The notes under the pieces were generated by a model. That model searched no databases, was not told where the DNA came from, and worked only from the letters and a program-made list of their open reading frames with translations. A program made the translations under genes and the position numbers. A stretch of DNA of 64,000 bases from Bin125 sp026705025 (lineage in GTDB: Bacteria > Chloroflexota > Dehalococcoidia > Bin125): NCBI GenBank assembly GCA_026705025.1, contig JAPPBN010000026.1:186001-250000 (forward strand). The letters are read 5' to 3'. Positions 1-9,066 of this stretch are shown piece after piece (positions within the stretch are counted from its first letter, which is position 1; every line of letters begins with the position of its first letter).

Positions 1-455
1 CCGAGGAGGCGCGTTCGGTCTTTAGCTCCTTCACTGGCGCGCTGGCGCTCTATTCGATTCCGGCGGTCGCCGGAGGGATTGCGGCTGGGGCCGGTCTGAT
101 GCGGATCACCAGGTCCGAGTTGCTCGAGGTCCTGCGTCAGGACTATGTGCGTACTGCATGGTCCAAGGGTCTGCGCGAGCGCACGGTGATCCGACGCCAC
201 GCGATGCGCAATGCGCTGGTCAACGTGATGAGCGTGCTCGGCCTTCAGATCGCCGCGCTCGTCGGCGGCAACATCATCCTCGAGCTGCTCTTCAACATCC
301 CCGGGATCGGTCTGCTGCTGATTCAGCGGATCAACCAGGCTGACTTGCCCGTCGTGCAGACGATGGTGTTCTTCTTCGCGCTCTTCATCATCATCGTCAA
401 CATCATCATCGACATCTCCTACGCGGTGATCGATCCGCGTATTCGATACACGTAA
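1..455 (+). CDS. ABC transporter permease, DppB/OppB family (5'-truncated by window edge)
   Basis: C-terminal part of an inner-membrane permease of a peptide/nickel/opine-type ABC importer. The frame is open from base 3, so the gene begins upstream of the window. The visible part has three hydrophobic spans, the cytoplasmic coupling segment around DYVRTAWSKGL that contacts the ATPase, and the family-typical ending IDPRIRYT. It is nearly identical in protein to the end of the complete paralogue at 4014-5495, so the two arose by duplication. The next permease starts 23 nt downstream, as in dppB-dppC operons. Substrate cannot be told from sequence. Confidence 0.93.
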   Translation, partial: EEARSVFSSFTGALALYSIPAVAGGIAAGAGLMRITRSELLEVLRQDYVRTAWSKGLRERTVIRRHAMRNALVNVMSVLGLQIAALVGGNIILELLFNIPGIGLLLIQRINQADLPVVQTMVFFFALFIIIVNIIIDISYAVIDPRIRYT

Positions 456-478
456 CCGGGTCGAGCGGGAGACGCATC

Positions 479-1723
479 ATGAGCGACGAACGTCAGACGA
501 CCGCCAGGGAATTGGAAGAGTTCGCGCAGGCTCAAGGTCTGCGCGTTGAAGAACGCACCACGCTCCAGTTGGTCACCAGAGCGCTGATTTCGTTCTTCAG
601 GACCAAACCCCTGGGTGCCGCAGGTCTCGTGCTGGTCGTTCTCTGGTCGATCATTGCGATCGGCACGGTCGGTTCTGGCGGCGGCTGGCTCGGAATCGGG
701 CGCTACGACTCGCAGGATGTCTTCAAGATCGCCAGCTCCAGCTTCGCGGACGACAAGATGGCCAACGCCCTGGACGGTGAGCCGGCCGACATCTCCGACG
801 CCAGGCTGCGGGAGCTGTTGCTCGCCCCTGAGGTCTACGGAGATCTCGCCCGCGAGTCCGGCGTACTGGACGACATGCTCGCCTACGTCGAAGGCCTGAT
901 CTCCTCTGGGACTGTGCTGACCCACCTGTCGGAGGACATCGATCCGGCCCAGATCGAGATCGCCAACGGCACGATCACAGATGTCGACGACCTGCTCGCG
1001 ACCGGAACCAATACACCATTGACGACCGCCTCGCTGCAAGGGCCCTCAGCCAAGCATTGGTTCGGCACCGACCGAGCCGGACACGACCTGTTCTCCCGCG
1101 TCACGGAAGGTGCGAGGCTATCGCTGTACATCGGGTTCTTTGCGACGCTGATTGGCGTGGTTGCCGGTACGGCGCTCGGACTGATTGGGGGAGGGCTAGG
1201 CGGCAACATCGATCTGGCCATTAGCCGCCTGGTTGATGCGCTGCTCTCGTTCCCGCCGATCGTGCTGCTGCTGCTCCTGCGCTCGGTCACCGAGCCTTCA
1301 GCGATCTGGGTGACACTCGCGCTCTCCGTACTGGCGATCGCGCCGGTGCAGCGAATTGTCCGCGGCGCCGTGATCGCTCTTCGCGAAATGCCATTCGTCG
1401 AAGCGGCCCGCACCGTCGGCGCGACCAACGCGCGGATCATGATGCTGCACATTCTGCCCAACATCGTCGCCCCGCTGATCGTGATCTTCTCGATCACCAT
1501 CGGCGCGTTCATCCTCGCCGAGGCCGCCCTCAGCTTCCTCGGCCTGGGCACGCTCGACGTGTCCTGGGGCAAGATGATCGCCGACGGCCGCCAGTTCATC
1601 GTCCAGTCGCCCTGGACCTCCCTCTTCGCAGGTCTCGCCTTGACCAGCCTCGTCTTCGGCTTCAACGTCCTCGGAGACGCCCTGCGTGACGTCTTCGATC
1701 CAAGGCTCCGCGGCAGCCGCTAG
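479..1723 (+). CDS. ABC transporter permease, DppC/OppC family, with long extracytoplasmic insert
   Basis: Second permease of the importer, 414 aa. After a cytoplasmic N-terminus and a first membrane span (about residues 44-64), a stretch of about 120 residues (roughly 72-190) precedes the conserved GTDRAGHDLFSRV segment near residue 195. DppC proteins usually have a much shorter loop here. Five further spans follow, and the EAA loop (EAARTVGATNARIMMLHILP) that docks on the ATPase is intact. The ATG is preceded by GGGAGA. The paralogue at 5514-6746 has the same insert. The role of the insert is unknown; a contact with the binding protein or cell envelope is possible. Confidence 0.93.
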   Translation: MSDERQTTARELEEFAQAQGLRVEERTTLQLVTRALISFFRTKPLGAAGLVLVVLWSIIAIGTVGSGGGWLGIGRYDSQDVFKIASSSFADDKMANALDGEPADISDARLRELLLAPEVYGDLARESGVLDDMLAYVEGLISSGTVLTHLSEDIDPAQIEIANGTITDVDDLLATGTNTPLTTASLQGPSAKHWFGTDRAGHDLFSRVTEGARLSLYIGFFATLIGVVAGTALGLIGGGLGGNIDLAISRLVDALLSFPPIVLLLLLRSVTEPSAIWVTLALSVLAIAPVQRIVRGAVIALREMPFVEAARTVGATNARIMMLHILPNIVAPLIVIFSITIGAFILAEAALSFLGLGTLDVSWGKMIADGRQFIVQSPWTSLFAGLALTSLVFGFNVLGDALRDVFDPRLRGSR

Positions 1724-1862
1724 CTTCTGCCGACCCTGCCGAATCCTGGCGACGAATCGGTTCACGGATGCGTGGCGCTCTCTGGAAACGGTCTTCCAAT
1801 ATCGGGTAGACTTGCGCAACGATCAGCGGCAAACCCCGTTCTGCTGAGAAGGAGTGAGAGCG

Positions 1863-3908
1863 ATGAGTGAGCACAACTATTGGCAACGAATGAAGCGCCA
1901 GCAGATGAGCCGACGTGCGCTCCTGCGAGCATCGGGTCGGGCCGGCGTCGGAGCGGCAGGTCTGGCGTTGGTCGGCTGTGGCGACGATGACGACGACGCG
2001 CAGCAGCAAACCGTCGCGCGACAGCAGGCGCAGCAACAACAGCAGCAACAGGCCATGCAGCAGCAGGCTGCCCAGCAGCAGCAACAACAGCAGGCCATGC
2101 AGCAGCAAGATGCGCAGGAGCAGCAGGCCGACCAGGCCGCGCAGCAAGCCGACCAGGAAGAGCAACAGCAGTCAGCCGCCCAGCAGCAACAGCAGCAGGC
2201 GCAACAGGCCGCCGCCCTGCGCACGTACGGCGGCACGCTGAAGTTCTCCACCCCGGCAGCCACCCACGACTTCTTCGACCCGCACCGAGGCGTGTTCGGT
2301 CCCACGGTCTACTGGATGGGGTTCTACATGAACTACCTCATCCGCTGGGCAAACAAAGAGAAGGGGATCATGGAGTCGGACATCGCTTCCTTGCCGGAGC
2401 TGCCCGACGAAGAGACCTACATCTTCAACATCGACCGTGGCGCGACCTGGTGGGACCGCTATCCGACCGAGGGCGGCCGCATGGTCACGGCGCAGGACAT
2501 CGACATCAACTTCGATCGACAGATCGCCGCGCTCGATGCCGATGGCAACCCAGACGCCCGCTTCCGCGGCCAGGACGCCTTCCGCAAGACCGTGATGAAG
2601 GAGGTCGCGGACGAACAGACCTTCATTGCCCGCACGGACGGGCCCGACGCCACCTACCTCGGCGGCACCATCTTGCGGCCCTTCTCGTGGTTTACCTCGC
2701 CGGAAGGCATCCAGGAGTTCGGTAGCCGCTGGCGCGACGAAACGGCGAACATCGAGCTGTCATCGGGTTCCGGGCCCTTCATCCCGCTCAGCTACGACCC
2801 TGATATCGGCACCTACCTCGAGCGCAATCCCAACTACTGGAAGACCGGCGCCGACGGTCAGAAACTGCCCTATCCCGACGCCGTCGACTTCGTCAATCTG
2901 ACCGACCCGACAGCGGTTGACGCCGCCTATCGCGGTCAGCAGATTGACATCGGCGGATTCCCACTCTCGTCCGTGCAGGTGGAAGAGCTGAACGCCGACT
3001 TCCCCGACCACCCCTTTGCCGAGGGGGCGTTCGGTTACACGATCGTCACCGTCACCGGCACCTACGAACCGGGCTGGGAAGGCTCCGACGGCCTGGGCAA
3101 CCCCTATCTCGACCGGCGCTTCGCCTATGCGATGCACGTTGCGGTCGACCGCGACCTGTTGATCGACGCGGTCTACCTGGGCGCGGCAAAGCCGTCCGGC
3201 ACGCACTACTGCCCCTGGTTCTCCACCTATTGGACGATCCCGGCCGACGAGTTGCGTCAGTTCCCGGGCTACCGGATCGACCGCGAGGCCGACATCCAGC
3301 TCTGCCGCGAACTGATCGACGCCTCCGGATTCGACACGGACCGCACCGTCACCATCTACATCCCCGATATCTGGGAAACCACCTACCCCGGTATCTCCGA
3401 GACCACCCGCAACATGTACAGCGAGGCAGTGGGATTCAACGTCGAACTCGACCTGCAGCCGTACACGGTCATGCAGGACCGCTTCGACAACAAGACCTTC
3501 CCCGGCCGAGCGCCGACCTGGACCAACCCGCCGGCCGACCTCGACCCGACCGCGCAGTTCGGACTTGCGCTCAAGGTCGGCGGCGCCTCCAACGTCACGC
3601 AGTACAACTACAAGCCGGTTGAAGACATCATCGACAAGATGACCGTCACGCTCGACACGGAGCAGCGCCGCGACATGGCGCGCGAGGTCCAGCGGATCGG
3701 CCTCGGCGTCGACGAGGGCGGCGGCTACCCGAACAGCGAGCATGGTCTCGACGGCATCTTCAGCTGGTTCGGCGTGATGAACGGCGTCGTGCCGACAATC
3801 TGGTGGCCATACGTCAACCGCGACGAGGACACCTGGCAGTTCGCGCACGACTCGCACAACCACGACGAAACCTGGCTCGACACGACTCACCCGCAGTACC
3901 CGGCCTAG
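1863..3908 (+). CDS. Tat-exported lipoprotein substrate-binding protein of ABC importer (SBP_bac_5 family)
   Basis: Solute receptor of the importer, 681 aa. I chose ATG 1863 because AAGGAG lies 8 nt before it; an in-frame GTG at 1854 sits on that site. The N-terminus has a twin-arginine motif (SRRALLRAS, residues 16-24) followed by a lipobox ending LVGC at Cys39, predicting Tat export and lipid anchoring. Residues about 45-125 are almost entirely Gln, Ala and acidic residues, a flexible tether. The family-5 binding domain follows (from about RTYGGTLKFSTP). It sits between the two permease pairs and may serve both. Ligand unknown. Confidence 0.92.
   Translation: MSEHNYWQRMKRQQMSRRALLRASGRAGVGAAGLALVGCGDDDDDAQQQTVARQQAQQQQQQQAMQQQAAQQQQQQQAMQQQDAQEQQADQAAQQADQEEQQQSAAQQQQQQAQQAAALRTYGGTLKFSTPAATHDFFDPHRGVFGPTVYWMGFYMNYLIRWANKEKGIMESDIASLPELPDEETYIFNIDRGATWWDRYPTEGGRMVTAQDIDINFDRQIAALDADGNPDARFRGQDAFRKTVMKEVADEQTFIARTDGPDATYLGGTILRPFSWFTSPEGIQEFGSRWRDETANIELSSGSGPFIPLSYDPDIGTYLERNPNYWKTGADGQKLPYPDAVDFVNLTDPTAVDAAYRGQQIDIGGFPLSSVQVEELNADFPDHPFAEGAFGYTIVTVTGTYEPGWEGSDGLGNPYLDRRFAYAMHVAVDRDLLIDAVYLGAAKPSGTHYCPWFSTYWTIPADELRQFPGYRIDREADIQLCRELIDASGFDTDRTVTIYIPDIWETTYPGISETTRNMYSEAVGFNVELDLQPYTVMQDRFDNKTFPGRAPTWTNPPADLDPTAQFGLALKVGGASNVTQYNYKPVEDIIDKMTVTLDTEQRRDMAREVQRIGLGVDEGGGYPNSEHGLDGIFSWFGVMNGVVPTIWWPYVNRDEDTWQFAHDSHNHDETWLDTTHPQYPA
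1998..2213 (+). repeat. CAG/CAA-rich microsatellite-like tract encoding a Gln-rich linker
   Basis: Imperfect runs of CAG and CAA codons with interspersed GCC/GCG, GAC and GAG codons, in the same frame as the binding-protein gene. The tract encodes the flexible tether between the lipid anchor and the ligand-binding domain. Purity is high enough for slippage in multiples of three. Confidence 0.8.
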
Positions 3909-3975
3909 GCCGAGCAGCGGGCTGGAGCCTGGCGAACGCGGGGTTCCGCACACTCAGTGCGGTTCCCCGCACTCG

Positions 3976-4004
3976 CGGCAACGCCGTCTTAGGCGGCGTT
4001 GCCG
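3976..4004 (+). promoter_or_regulatory. Intercistronic hairpin before second permease pair
   Basis: An 11-bp perfect stem (CGGCAACGCCG at 3976-3986 with CGGCGTTGCCG at 3994-4004) and a 7-nt loop. It lies 67 nt after the binding-protein stop and abuts the ribosome-binding site GGAG at 4004-4007. There is no following T-run, so it is more likely an mRNA-processing or stability element than a terminator. Confidence 0.6.
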
Positions 4005-4013
4005 GAGCAGACA

Positions 4014-5495
4014 ATGCAGAAGTACCTCATCCGCCGTCTCCTGCTGGTGATCCCGACCCTCTGGTTGGTCATTTCGATGCTCTTCCTCGGGGTCAACCTG
4101 CTGCCCGGTGACTACGTCACGATCAAGCTCTCGAATCTCGAGGCCTCCGGGGCGACGACCCAGCCGGCTGACATCATTGGTGAGGTTCAAACCGAACGAA
4201 CCCTGCACCGCGTCGTCGCCGGTGACAGCGTCGACTCCCTGGCGCTCTTCTACCAGGTGGCGCCCGAAGAGATTCTGGCGCTGAATCCACGGATCAAGCA
4301 GGACAGTGAACTGATTCCGGGTTCAAGCATCATCATCATCGACGGCCAGTTGCTGTCCGTGATCGCCAGACGAGAGCGACTCTCGCTTCCCGAAGATGTC
4401 GACCAGGGTGTCGATCTGTTGATCGAACGCAATCCGGAGATCGATTTCCCAACCTTCGCCGGCCAGCCGTATGCACCCTCCGGCATCTCACTAAAGCTGC
4501 GGGACAGCACGACGATCACTGAACTGGCCCAGGTCAACCGAGTGAAGCCCGAGGACTATCTGAACGTCAACCTCGTCGGCACCCCGTCCAACCCGGACGG
4601 CGAGCTGACCGCAGAAACGTTGCTGCTCCCGGGATCGACGATTATCGCGCCGACTCGAGAGATCACCGAGTCGTCGGTCAAGCATCGACTCGGTCTCGAC
4701 AAGCCCCTCGGCATTCAGTACGTGGAGTTCATCTGGGACACGGTCAGACTCAAGTTCCGGCCCTCGTTCCAGACCAATGAGCCCTCCATGGACATCTTCC
4801 TCCGCACGCTCCCGCGCACATTGCACCTCAACGTCTATGCCTTGATCGTGGCGATTATCGTGGCCCTGCCGGTCGGCATCTTCTCGGCGATGCGCCAGGA
4901 TCGCTTGCCCGACTACCTGCTCCGCGGCTTTGCCATCTTCGCACTCGCCGCTCCCTCGTTCTGGGTCGCGACCATGCTGATCTTCGTCGTCTCGCCCGGC
5001 TCACTCTTCGAAGGAGGCCTGTGGTCGATCCCGCTGGCCGAGGAGGAAGCGCGCAGCATCTTCACCTCGGTACCTGGATTCTTCGCCCTCTATACGATTC
5101 CTGCTGTGGCCGGAGGCATCGCCGCTGGAGCCGGACTGATGCGCATCACGCGCTCCGAGTTGCTTGAAGTCCTGCGCCAGGACTACGTCCGCACCGCTTG
5201 GTCGAAAGGGCTGCGCGAGCGACAGGTCATTCGCCGTCACGCGTTCCGCAACGCGCTCGTGCCGGTGCTCAGCGTCTTCGGACTCCAGGTCGCTGCGCTG
5301 GTCGGCGGCAACATCATCCTCGAAGTGCTGTTCAACATCCCCGGAGTCGGACTCGCGCTGTTGCAGCGCATCTACCAGGCCGACACCCCTGTGATCGCCA
5401 CAATGGTCTTCTTCCTTGCGCTCTTTGTGATCGTCGTCAACATCATCATCGACATCAGCTACGCGCTGATTGACCCGAGAATCCGTTATGCGTAA
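4014..5495 (+). CDS. ABC transporter permease, DppB/OppB family, with LysM-like extracytoplasmic inserts
   Basis: Complete first permease of the second pair, 493 aa against about 310-340 usual for the family. ATG 4014 is chosen over TTG 3999 because it has GGAG 6 nt upstream and gives the typical start MQKYLIRRLLLVIPTLWLV. Between the first span and the rest lies an insert of about 180 residues. Residues 65-110 read as a LysM domain (HRVVAGDSVDSLALFYQV, then EEILALNP and LIPGSSIIII), and residues about 156-210 are a weaker second one (TTITELAQVNRVKPEDYLNV, then LLLPGSTIIAP). LysM binds glycan chains, so the permease may be tethered to cell-envelope polysaccharide (inference). The C-terminal half matches the truncated copy at 1-455. 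Confidence 0.92.
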   Translation: MQKYLIRRLLLVIPTLWLVISMLFLGVNLLPGDYVTIKLSNLEASGATTQPADIIGEVQTERTLHRVVAGDSVDSLALFYQVAPEEILALNPRIKQDSELIPGSSIIIIDGQLLSVIARRERLSLPEDVDQGVDLLIERNPEIDFPTFAGQPYAPSGISLKLRDSTTITELAQVNRVKPEDYLNVNLVGTPSNPDGELTAETLLLPGSTIIAPTREITESSVKHRLGLDKPLGIQYVEFIWDTVRLKFRPSFQTNEPSMDIFLRTLPRTLHLNVYALIVAIIVALPVGIFSAMRQDRLPDYLLRGFAIFALAAPSFWVATMLIFVVSPGSLFEGGLWSIPLAEEEARSIFTSVPGFFALYTIPAVAGGIAAGAGLMRITRSELLEVLRQDYVRTAWSKGLRERQVIRRHAFRNALVPVLSVFGLQVAALVGGNIILEVLFNIPGVGLALLQRIYQADTPVIATMVFFLALFVIVVNIIIDISYALIDPRIRYA

Positions 5496-5513
5496 CCCGG
5501 CTGGAGCCTCAAC

Positions 5514-6746
5514 ATGAGCGAGCCTTCGGCCGACGCCGCGACCGTCGAGGAATTCGCAGCTTCGCAAGGGCTGCGTGTTGACGACTCCGGCGGATTCCGA
5601 GGCGCTCTCCGTTGGTTCGTCGGGTTCATGAGCCAGAAGCGATTAGGCGCTGCGGGAGTCTTGCTGGTCTTCTTCTGGAGCGTGATCGCGGTTGGCACGG
5701 TTGGCGACGGCGGCGGTTGGTTGGGCGTCGGCCGCTACGACTCCCGCGACGTCTTCGAGATCGCGTCGGCCACCTATGCCGACGACAAGCTCGCCAACGC
5801 GCTAGATGGCATGGACGAAGATGTTTCGGACTCGTCCCTGCGAGAAATCGTGTCGGACCCCGAGATCTTCGGCGCGGCCGCCATCGACCAGGGCGTCGCC
5901 GGCGAAATGGTCGACTACGCCCTCAATCACGTTCAAGAAGGAACCCTACTCTCCCAGCTGGTTGACGAGGAACAGATTGAGATTCGCGGCGGCACCATCC
6001 ACGATGTCGATGCGTTGCTCGCCACCGGAACCGACAATCCACTCACCGCCGCCTCCCTGCAGGGACCGTCGAGCAAGCACTGGCTCGGCACTGACCGGGC
6101 CGGACATGATCTGTTCTCCCGAGTGACCGAGGGAGCCAGGCTGTCCCTCTACATCGGGTTCTTCGCCACCCTGATCGGCGTCGGCGCCGGCACGGTCATC
6201 GGCCTAGTGGCCGGCTCACTGGGCGGCACGGTCGACCTGACCGTGAACCGGATCATGGACGCGATTCAGTCGTATCCGCCGATCGTCTTCCTCCTGCTGA
6301 TCGCATCTCTCACCGATCCCTCAGCGCTATGGGTCACACTCGCCCTGTCGGTGCTCGGTATCGCGCCCACAAATCGCATTGTGCGCGGCAGCGTGATTCA
6401 AATTCGCGAGATGCCGTACGTCGAGGCGGCACGCACCATCGGCGCGTCGTCGATCCGGATCATGGTCTTCCACATCCTGCCCAACCTGTTCGCCCCCTTG
6501 ATTGTCATCTTCTCCATCACCATCGGCGCCTTCATCCTCGCCGAGGCTGCGCTCAGCTTCCTCGGACTGGGTACGCTCGATGTCTCCTGGGGCAAGATGA
6601 TCGCCGACGGCCGCCAGTTCATCGTTTACTCACCCTGGACATCGCTCTGGGCCGGTCTCGCCTTGACCAGCCTCGTCTTCGGATTCAACGTGCTCGGCGA
6701 CGCGCTGCGTGACGTCCTCGATCCGCGATTGCGGGGCAGCCGCTAG
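5514..6746 (+). CDS. ABC transporter permease, DppC/OppC family (second copy)
   Basis: Partner permease of the preceding gene, 18 nt downstream, 410 aa. Organisation is the same as in the copy at 479-1723: one span, an extracytoplasmic insert of about 120 residues with the same RYDSxDVFxIAS start, then GTDRAGHDLFSRV and five spans with the EAA loop (EAARTIGASSIRIMVFHILP). The two copies are most alike in the core and least alike inside the insert, which suggests the inserts have diverged for different partners. No ATPase genes lie in the window; they must be upstream or elsewhere. Confidence 0.92.
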   Translation: MSEPSADAATVEEFAASQGLRVDDSGGFRGALRWFVGFMSQKRLGAAGVLLVFFWSVIAVGTVGDGGGWLGVGRYDSRDVFEIASATYADDKLANALDGMDEDVSDSSLREIVSDPEIFGAAAIDQGVAGEMVDYALNHVQEGTLLSQLVDEEQIEIRGGTIHDVDALLATGTDNPLTAASLQGPSSKHWLGTDRAGHDLFSRVTEGARLSLYIGFFATLIGVGAGTVIGLVAGSLGGTVDLTVNRIMDAIQSYPPIVFLLLIASLTDPSALWVTLALSVLGIAPTNRIVRGSVIQIREMPYVEAARTIGASSIRIMVFHILPNLFAPLIVIFSITIGAFILAEAALSFLGLGTLDVSWGKMIADGRQFIVYSPWTSLWAGLALTSLVFGFNVLGDALRDVLDPRLRGSR

Positions 6747-7095
6747 GTCCTGTTCACATGAATGCCGCAGCCAGCAGGACCAACACTCAACATCACTGGT
6801 CTCAGGCGGAAACACCCTCACGAAATCGGGACCGATCCAGAAGCATCTGGACAAATCTGGACAAATCCGCACGCCTCGAGAGCGAAATCTCAGCCCACAG
6901 CAGCAAATCAGCCCAGATGGGCCCAAATTCCCGGGCCCGCTCATCTCACCCGCGAATCCTGCCTCCGAAGCGGCGACCGATCATTGTGAGACAGGAACGG
7001 CGCCGTTGGTCGGCTAGCATGGCGCTAGTCACACTGCGTGTCACTCTCTGATGTCACAATGGCATGGATAGATTCAGTATTCGAAGGGGACATCG
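6747..7095. other. Intergenic region of about 350 bp with dispersed repeat copy A
   Basis: No convincing gene; short frames on both strands lack family resemblance. It contains one copy of the 10-bp-periodic repeat family (6821-6940). The 3' part (about 6960-7090) is presumably the 5' control region of the GPP34 gene. Confidence 0.6.
6821..6940 (-). repeat. Dispersed repeat copy A: 10-bp-periodic array plus conserved core
   Basis: 6821-6880 consists of six successive 10-mers of the type accgATCCAG, aagcATCTGG, acaaATCTGG, acaaATCCGC. It is followed by a core (6881-6935) with AATCTCAGCCCACAGCAGCAAA. The core matches the cores of copies at 22160-22330, 56417-56590 and 56600-56725. Orientation (core to array) is given as minus. 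Confidence 0.7.
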
Positions 7096-7746
7096 ATGGC
7101 CGACCTCTCTATCAGCGACCAGATCGTCCTGCTCGGACTCGGTGAAGACGGTGTGCTTGAGCGGCCCTATGACGGCCGGCTCGATTACGCCATCGCCGGC
7201 GCGTCGCTGCTGGACCTTTCGTTCCTCAATCGGATCGATACCGACCCCAATCGCCTGTTTATCATCTCGGCCGACGCCACCGGCAATCCGCTGCTCGACA
7301 GCGTGCTGCACCAGATCAACTCTGGACCGCCGAATCAGCCGATTTCCTACTGGATCTCGGAGATTGCGCGATACGCCCTCGTTCTGCGACAGCAGATCAT
7401 CGAGGATTTGAGCGATCGCCGCATCATCCAGCGTGAAGCCGGCCGTCGGTTGATTGTCCTCAAGTCCGAGAAGTTCCCGCCGGTCGACCCTCAGGTCGTG
7501 CGCGATGTGCAGCGCAAGCTGATCGACTCGTTGCTCTCCGACGAAATCCCCGACCCGGAGACGGTGGCCCTGATCGGTCTGGCCCGGGCCAGCCGACTGC
7601 TGGAGCTGTTGCTGCCGCGTGAGTACCTGGAGCGCGTCGAGGCGCGCATTGAGCAACTGGCCCGCATGGACCTGATCGGCATGAGCGTTAACCGCACGCT
7701 GGACGAGATCCAGGCCGCGGTCGCGCTGGCCGTGCCCGGGCTCTAG
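7096..7746 (+). CDS. GPP34 (GOLPH3/Vps74-like) family protein
   Basis: 216 aa, the usual length for bacterial GPP34 proteins. Family features are visible: the N-terminal LSISDQIVLLGLGEDG, then GASLLDLSFLNRI, TGNPLLDSVLHQI, an ISYWISEIARYAL helix, and a C-terminal LLELLLPREY...AAVALAVPGL helical region. Eukaryotic relatives bind phosphatidylinositol-4-phosphate at the Golgi; bacterial ones are probably soluble or membrane-peripheral and their role is not established. The ATG is preceded by GGGGA. It starts a same-strand run with the acyl-CoA dehydrogenase 44 nt downstream, but no functional link is evident. Confidence 0.85.
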   Translation: MADLSISDQIVLLGLGEDGVLERPYDGRLDYAIAGASLLDLSFLNRIDTDPNRLFIISADATGNPLLDSVLHQINSGPPNQPISYWISEIARYALVLRQQIIEDLSDRRIIQREAGRRLIVLKSEKFPPVDPQVVRDVQRKLIDSLLSDEIPDPETVALIGLARASRLLELLLPREYLERVEARIEQLARMDLIGMSVNRTLDEIQAAVALAVPGL

Positions 7747-7790
7747 CCGCCGAATCATCTCCTCACTGCAGATCGGTACCGGAGGCCGCC

Positions 7791-8999
7791 ATGGATTGGC
7801 GCGACACACCTGAGCAGGCCGCCTTCCGAGGTGAGGTCTCAGCGCTCATCGATCAACGGCTGCCTCAGCGCTATCGCGACTTCGCCGCGCGTGGGGCGAT
7901 GCCCGAGCGCGCATGGGAGAACGACCGCAAGTCCGACGACCCGGTCGCGCTCCAGGCCGCCGTCGAGTGGCACAGCGCGCTGGCCGAGCGTCACTGGGTC
8001 GCCCCGCACTGGCCGGCCGAGTACGGCGGCGGCGGACTCTCGCCGATGGAGCAGTTCATCTTCAACCAGGAGGTCGCCGAGGCCGGCGCACCGGCCGTCG
8101 GCGGCTCCGGCGTGCACATGCTCGGTCCGACACTGATCGTCCACGGATCGGACGAGCAGAAGGAGAAGTACCTGCCGCCGATCCTCGACGGCGACGTCAC
8201 TTGGGCGCAGGGTTACAGCGAGCCCGGCTCCGGCTCAGATCTCGCCTCGCTCACCACCCGAGCCGTTCGCGACGGCGACGATTTTGTCATCAACGGCCAG
8301 AAAATCTGGACCTCCGCGGCGCACACCGCCGACGCCATGTTCGCCCTCGTCCGCACCGATCCCGACGCGCCCAAGCATCGCGGCATCTCGTTCGTGATGA
8401 TTGACGACATCAAGACGCCCGGCATCACCGTGCGACCGCTGATCAACATCAACGGCGACCACTACTTCAATGAGGTCTTCTTCGAGGATGTCCGCATTCC
8501 CGCCAACAACCTCGTCGGCGAGCTCAATCGCGGTTGGTACGTCGGCATGACGCTGCTCGACTTCGAACGCTCGAACATCGGCGGCGCCGTCGCCGCGCGA
8601 CGACAACTGCACCAGCTGATTACGCACATCCAGAACAACGATCAGGGCGCCCGGGAACGCGTTACCCCTGAGTTGCGCCAGGAGATCGTCGACCGCTACG
8701 TCGAGACCGAGACCCTCTACCAGTTCAGTTTCCGCATTATCTCCATGCAGTCGGCCGGCCTGGTGCCGAACTACGAAGCGTCGACGGCCAAGCTGTTCGC
8801 CTCGGAGTTGAGCCAGCGCCTCGCCCTGACGGCGACCAAAGTCTTCGGTCTCCACGCCCAACACTGGAGCGACTCGCCACCGGCCAGCACCTTCACCAGG
8901 AACTACGTCGGTATGGTCCCGGCCACCATCCGAGGCGGAACCTCCGAAGTCCAGCGCAACGTCATCGCGACGCGGGGCCTGGGCTTGCCACGGGCCTAG
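7791..8999 (+). CDS. Acyl-CoA dehydrogenase family protein
   Basis: 402 aa flavoprotein expected to oxidise an acyl-CoA to the 2,3-enoyl-CoA, passing electrons to ETF. It has the full fold: an N-terminal helical domain, the middle beta domain with the FAD/substrate loop GYSEPGSGSDLASL and INGQKIWTS, and a C-terminal helical domain ending in RGGTSEVQRNVIATRGLGLP. GGAGG lies 7 nt before the ATG. The following gene encodes a CoA-transferase, so the pair may activate and desaturate the same acid. A clear paralogue lies at 20795-21979. Substrate unknown. Confidence 0.93.
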   Translation: MDWRDTPEQAAFRGEVSALIDQRLPQRYRDFAARGAMPERAWENDRKSDDPVALQAAVEWHSALAERHWVAPHWPAEYGGGGLSPMEQFIFNQEVAEAGAPAVGGSGVHMLGPTLIVHGSDEQKEKYLPPILDGDVTWAQGYSEPGSGSDLASLTTRAVRDGDDFVINGQKIWTSAAHTADAMFALVRTDPDAPKHRGISFVMIDDIKTPGITVRPLININGDHYFNEVFFEDVRIPANNLVGELNRGWYVGMTLLDFERSNIGGAVAARRQLHQLITHIQNNDQGARERVTPELRQEIVDRYVETETLYQFSFRIISMQSAGLVPNYEASTAKLFASELSQRLALTATKVFGLHAQHWSDSPPASTFTRNYVGMVPATIRGGTSEVQRNVIATRGLGLPRA

Positions 9000-9066
9000 C
9001 TCGCCTTCGAACGTCGGGGGACCTGCCCATATCATCCTCTGAGATGTGGCAGGGCAGGACTTTCCA

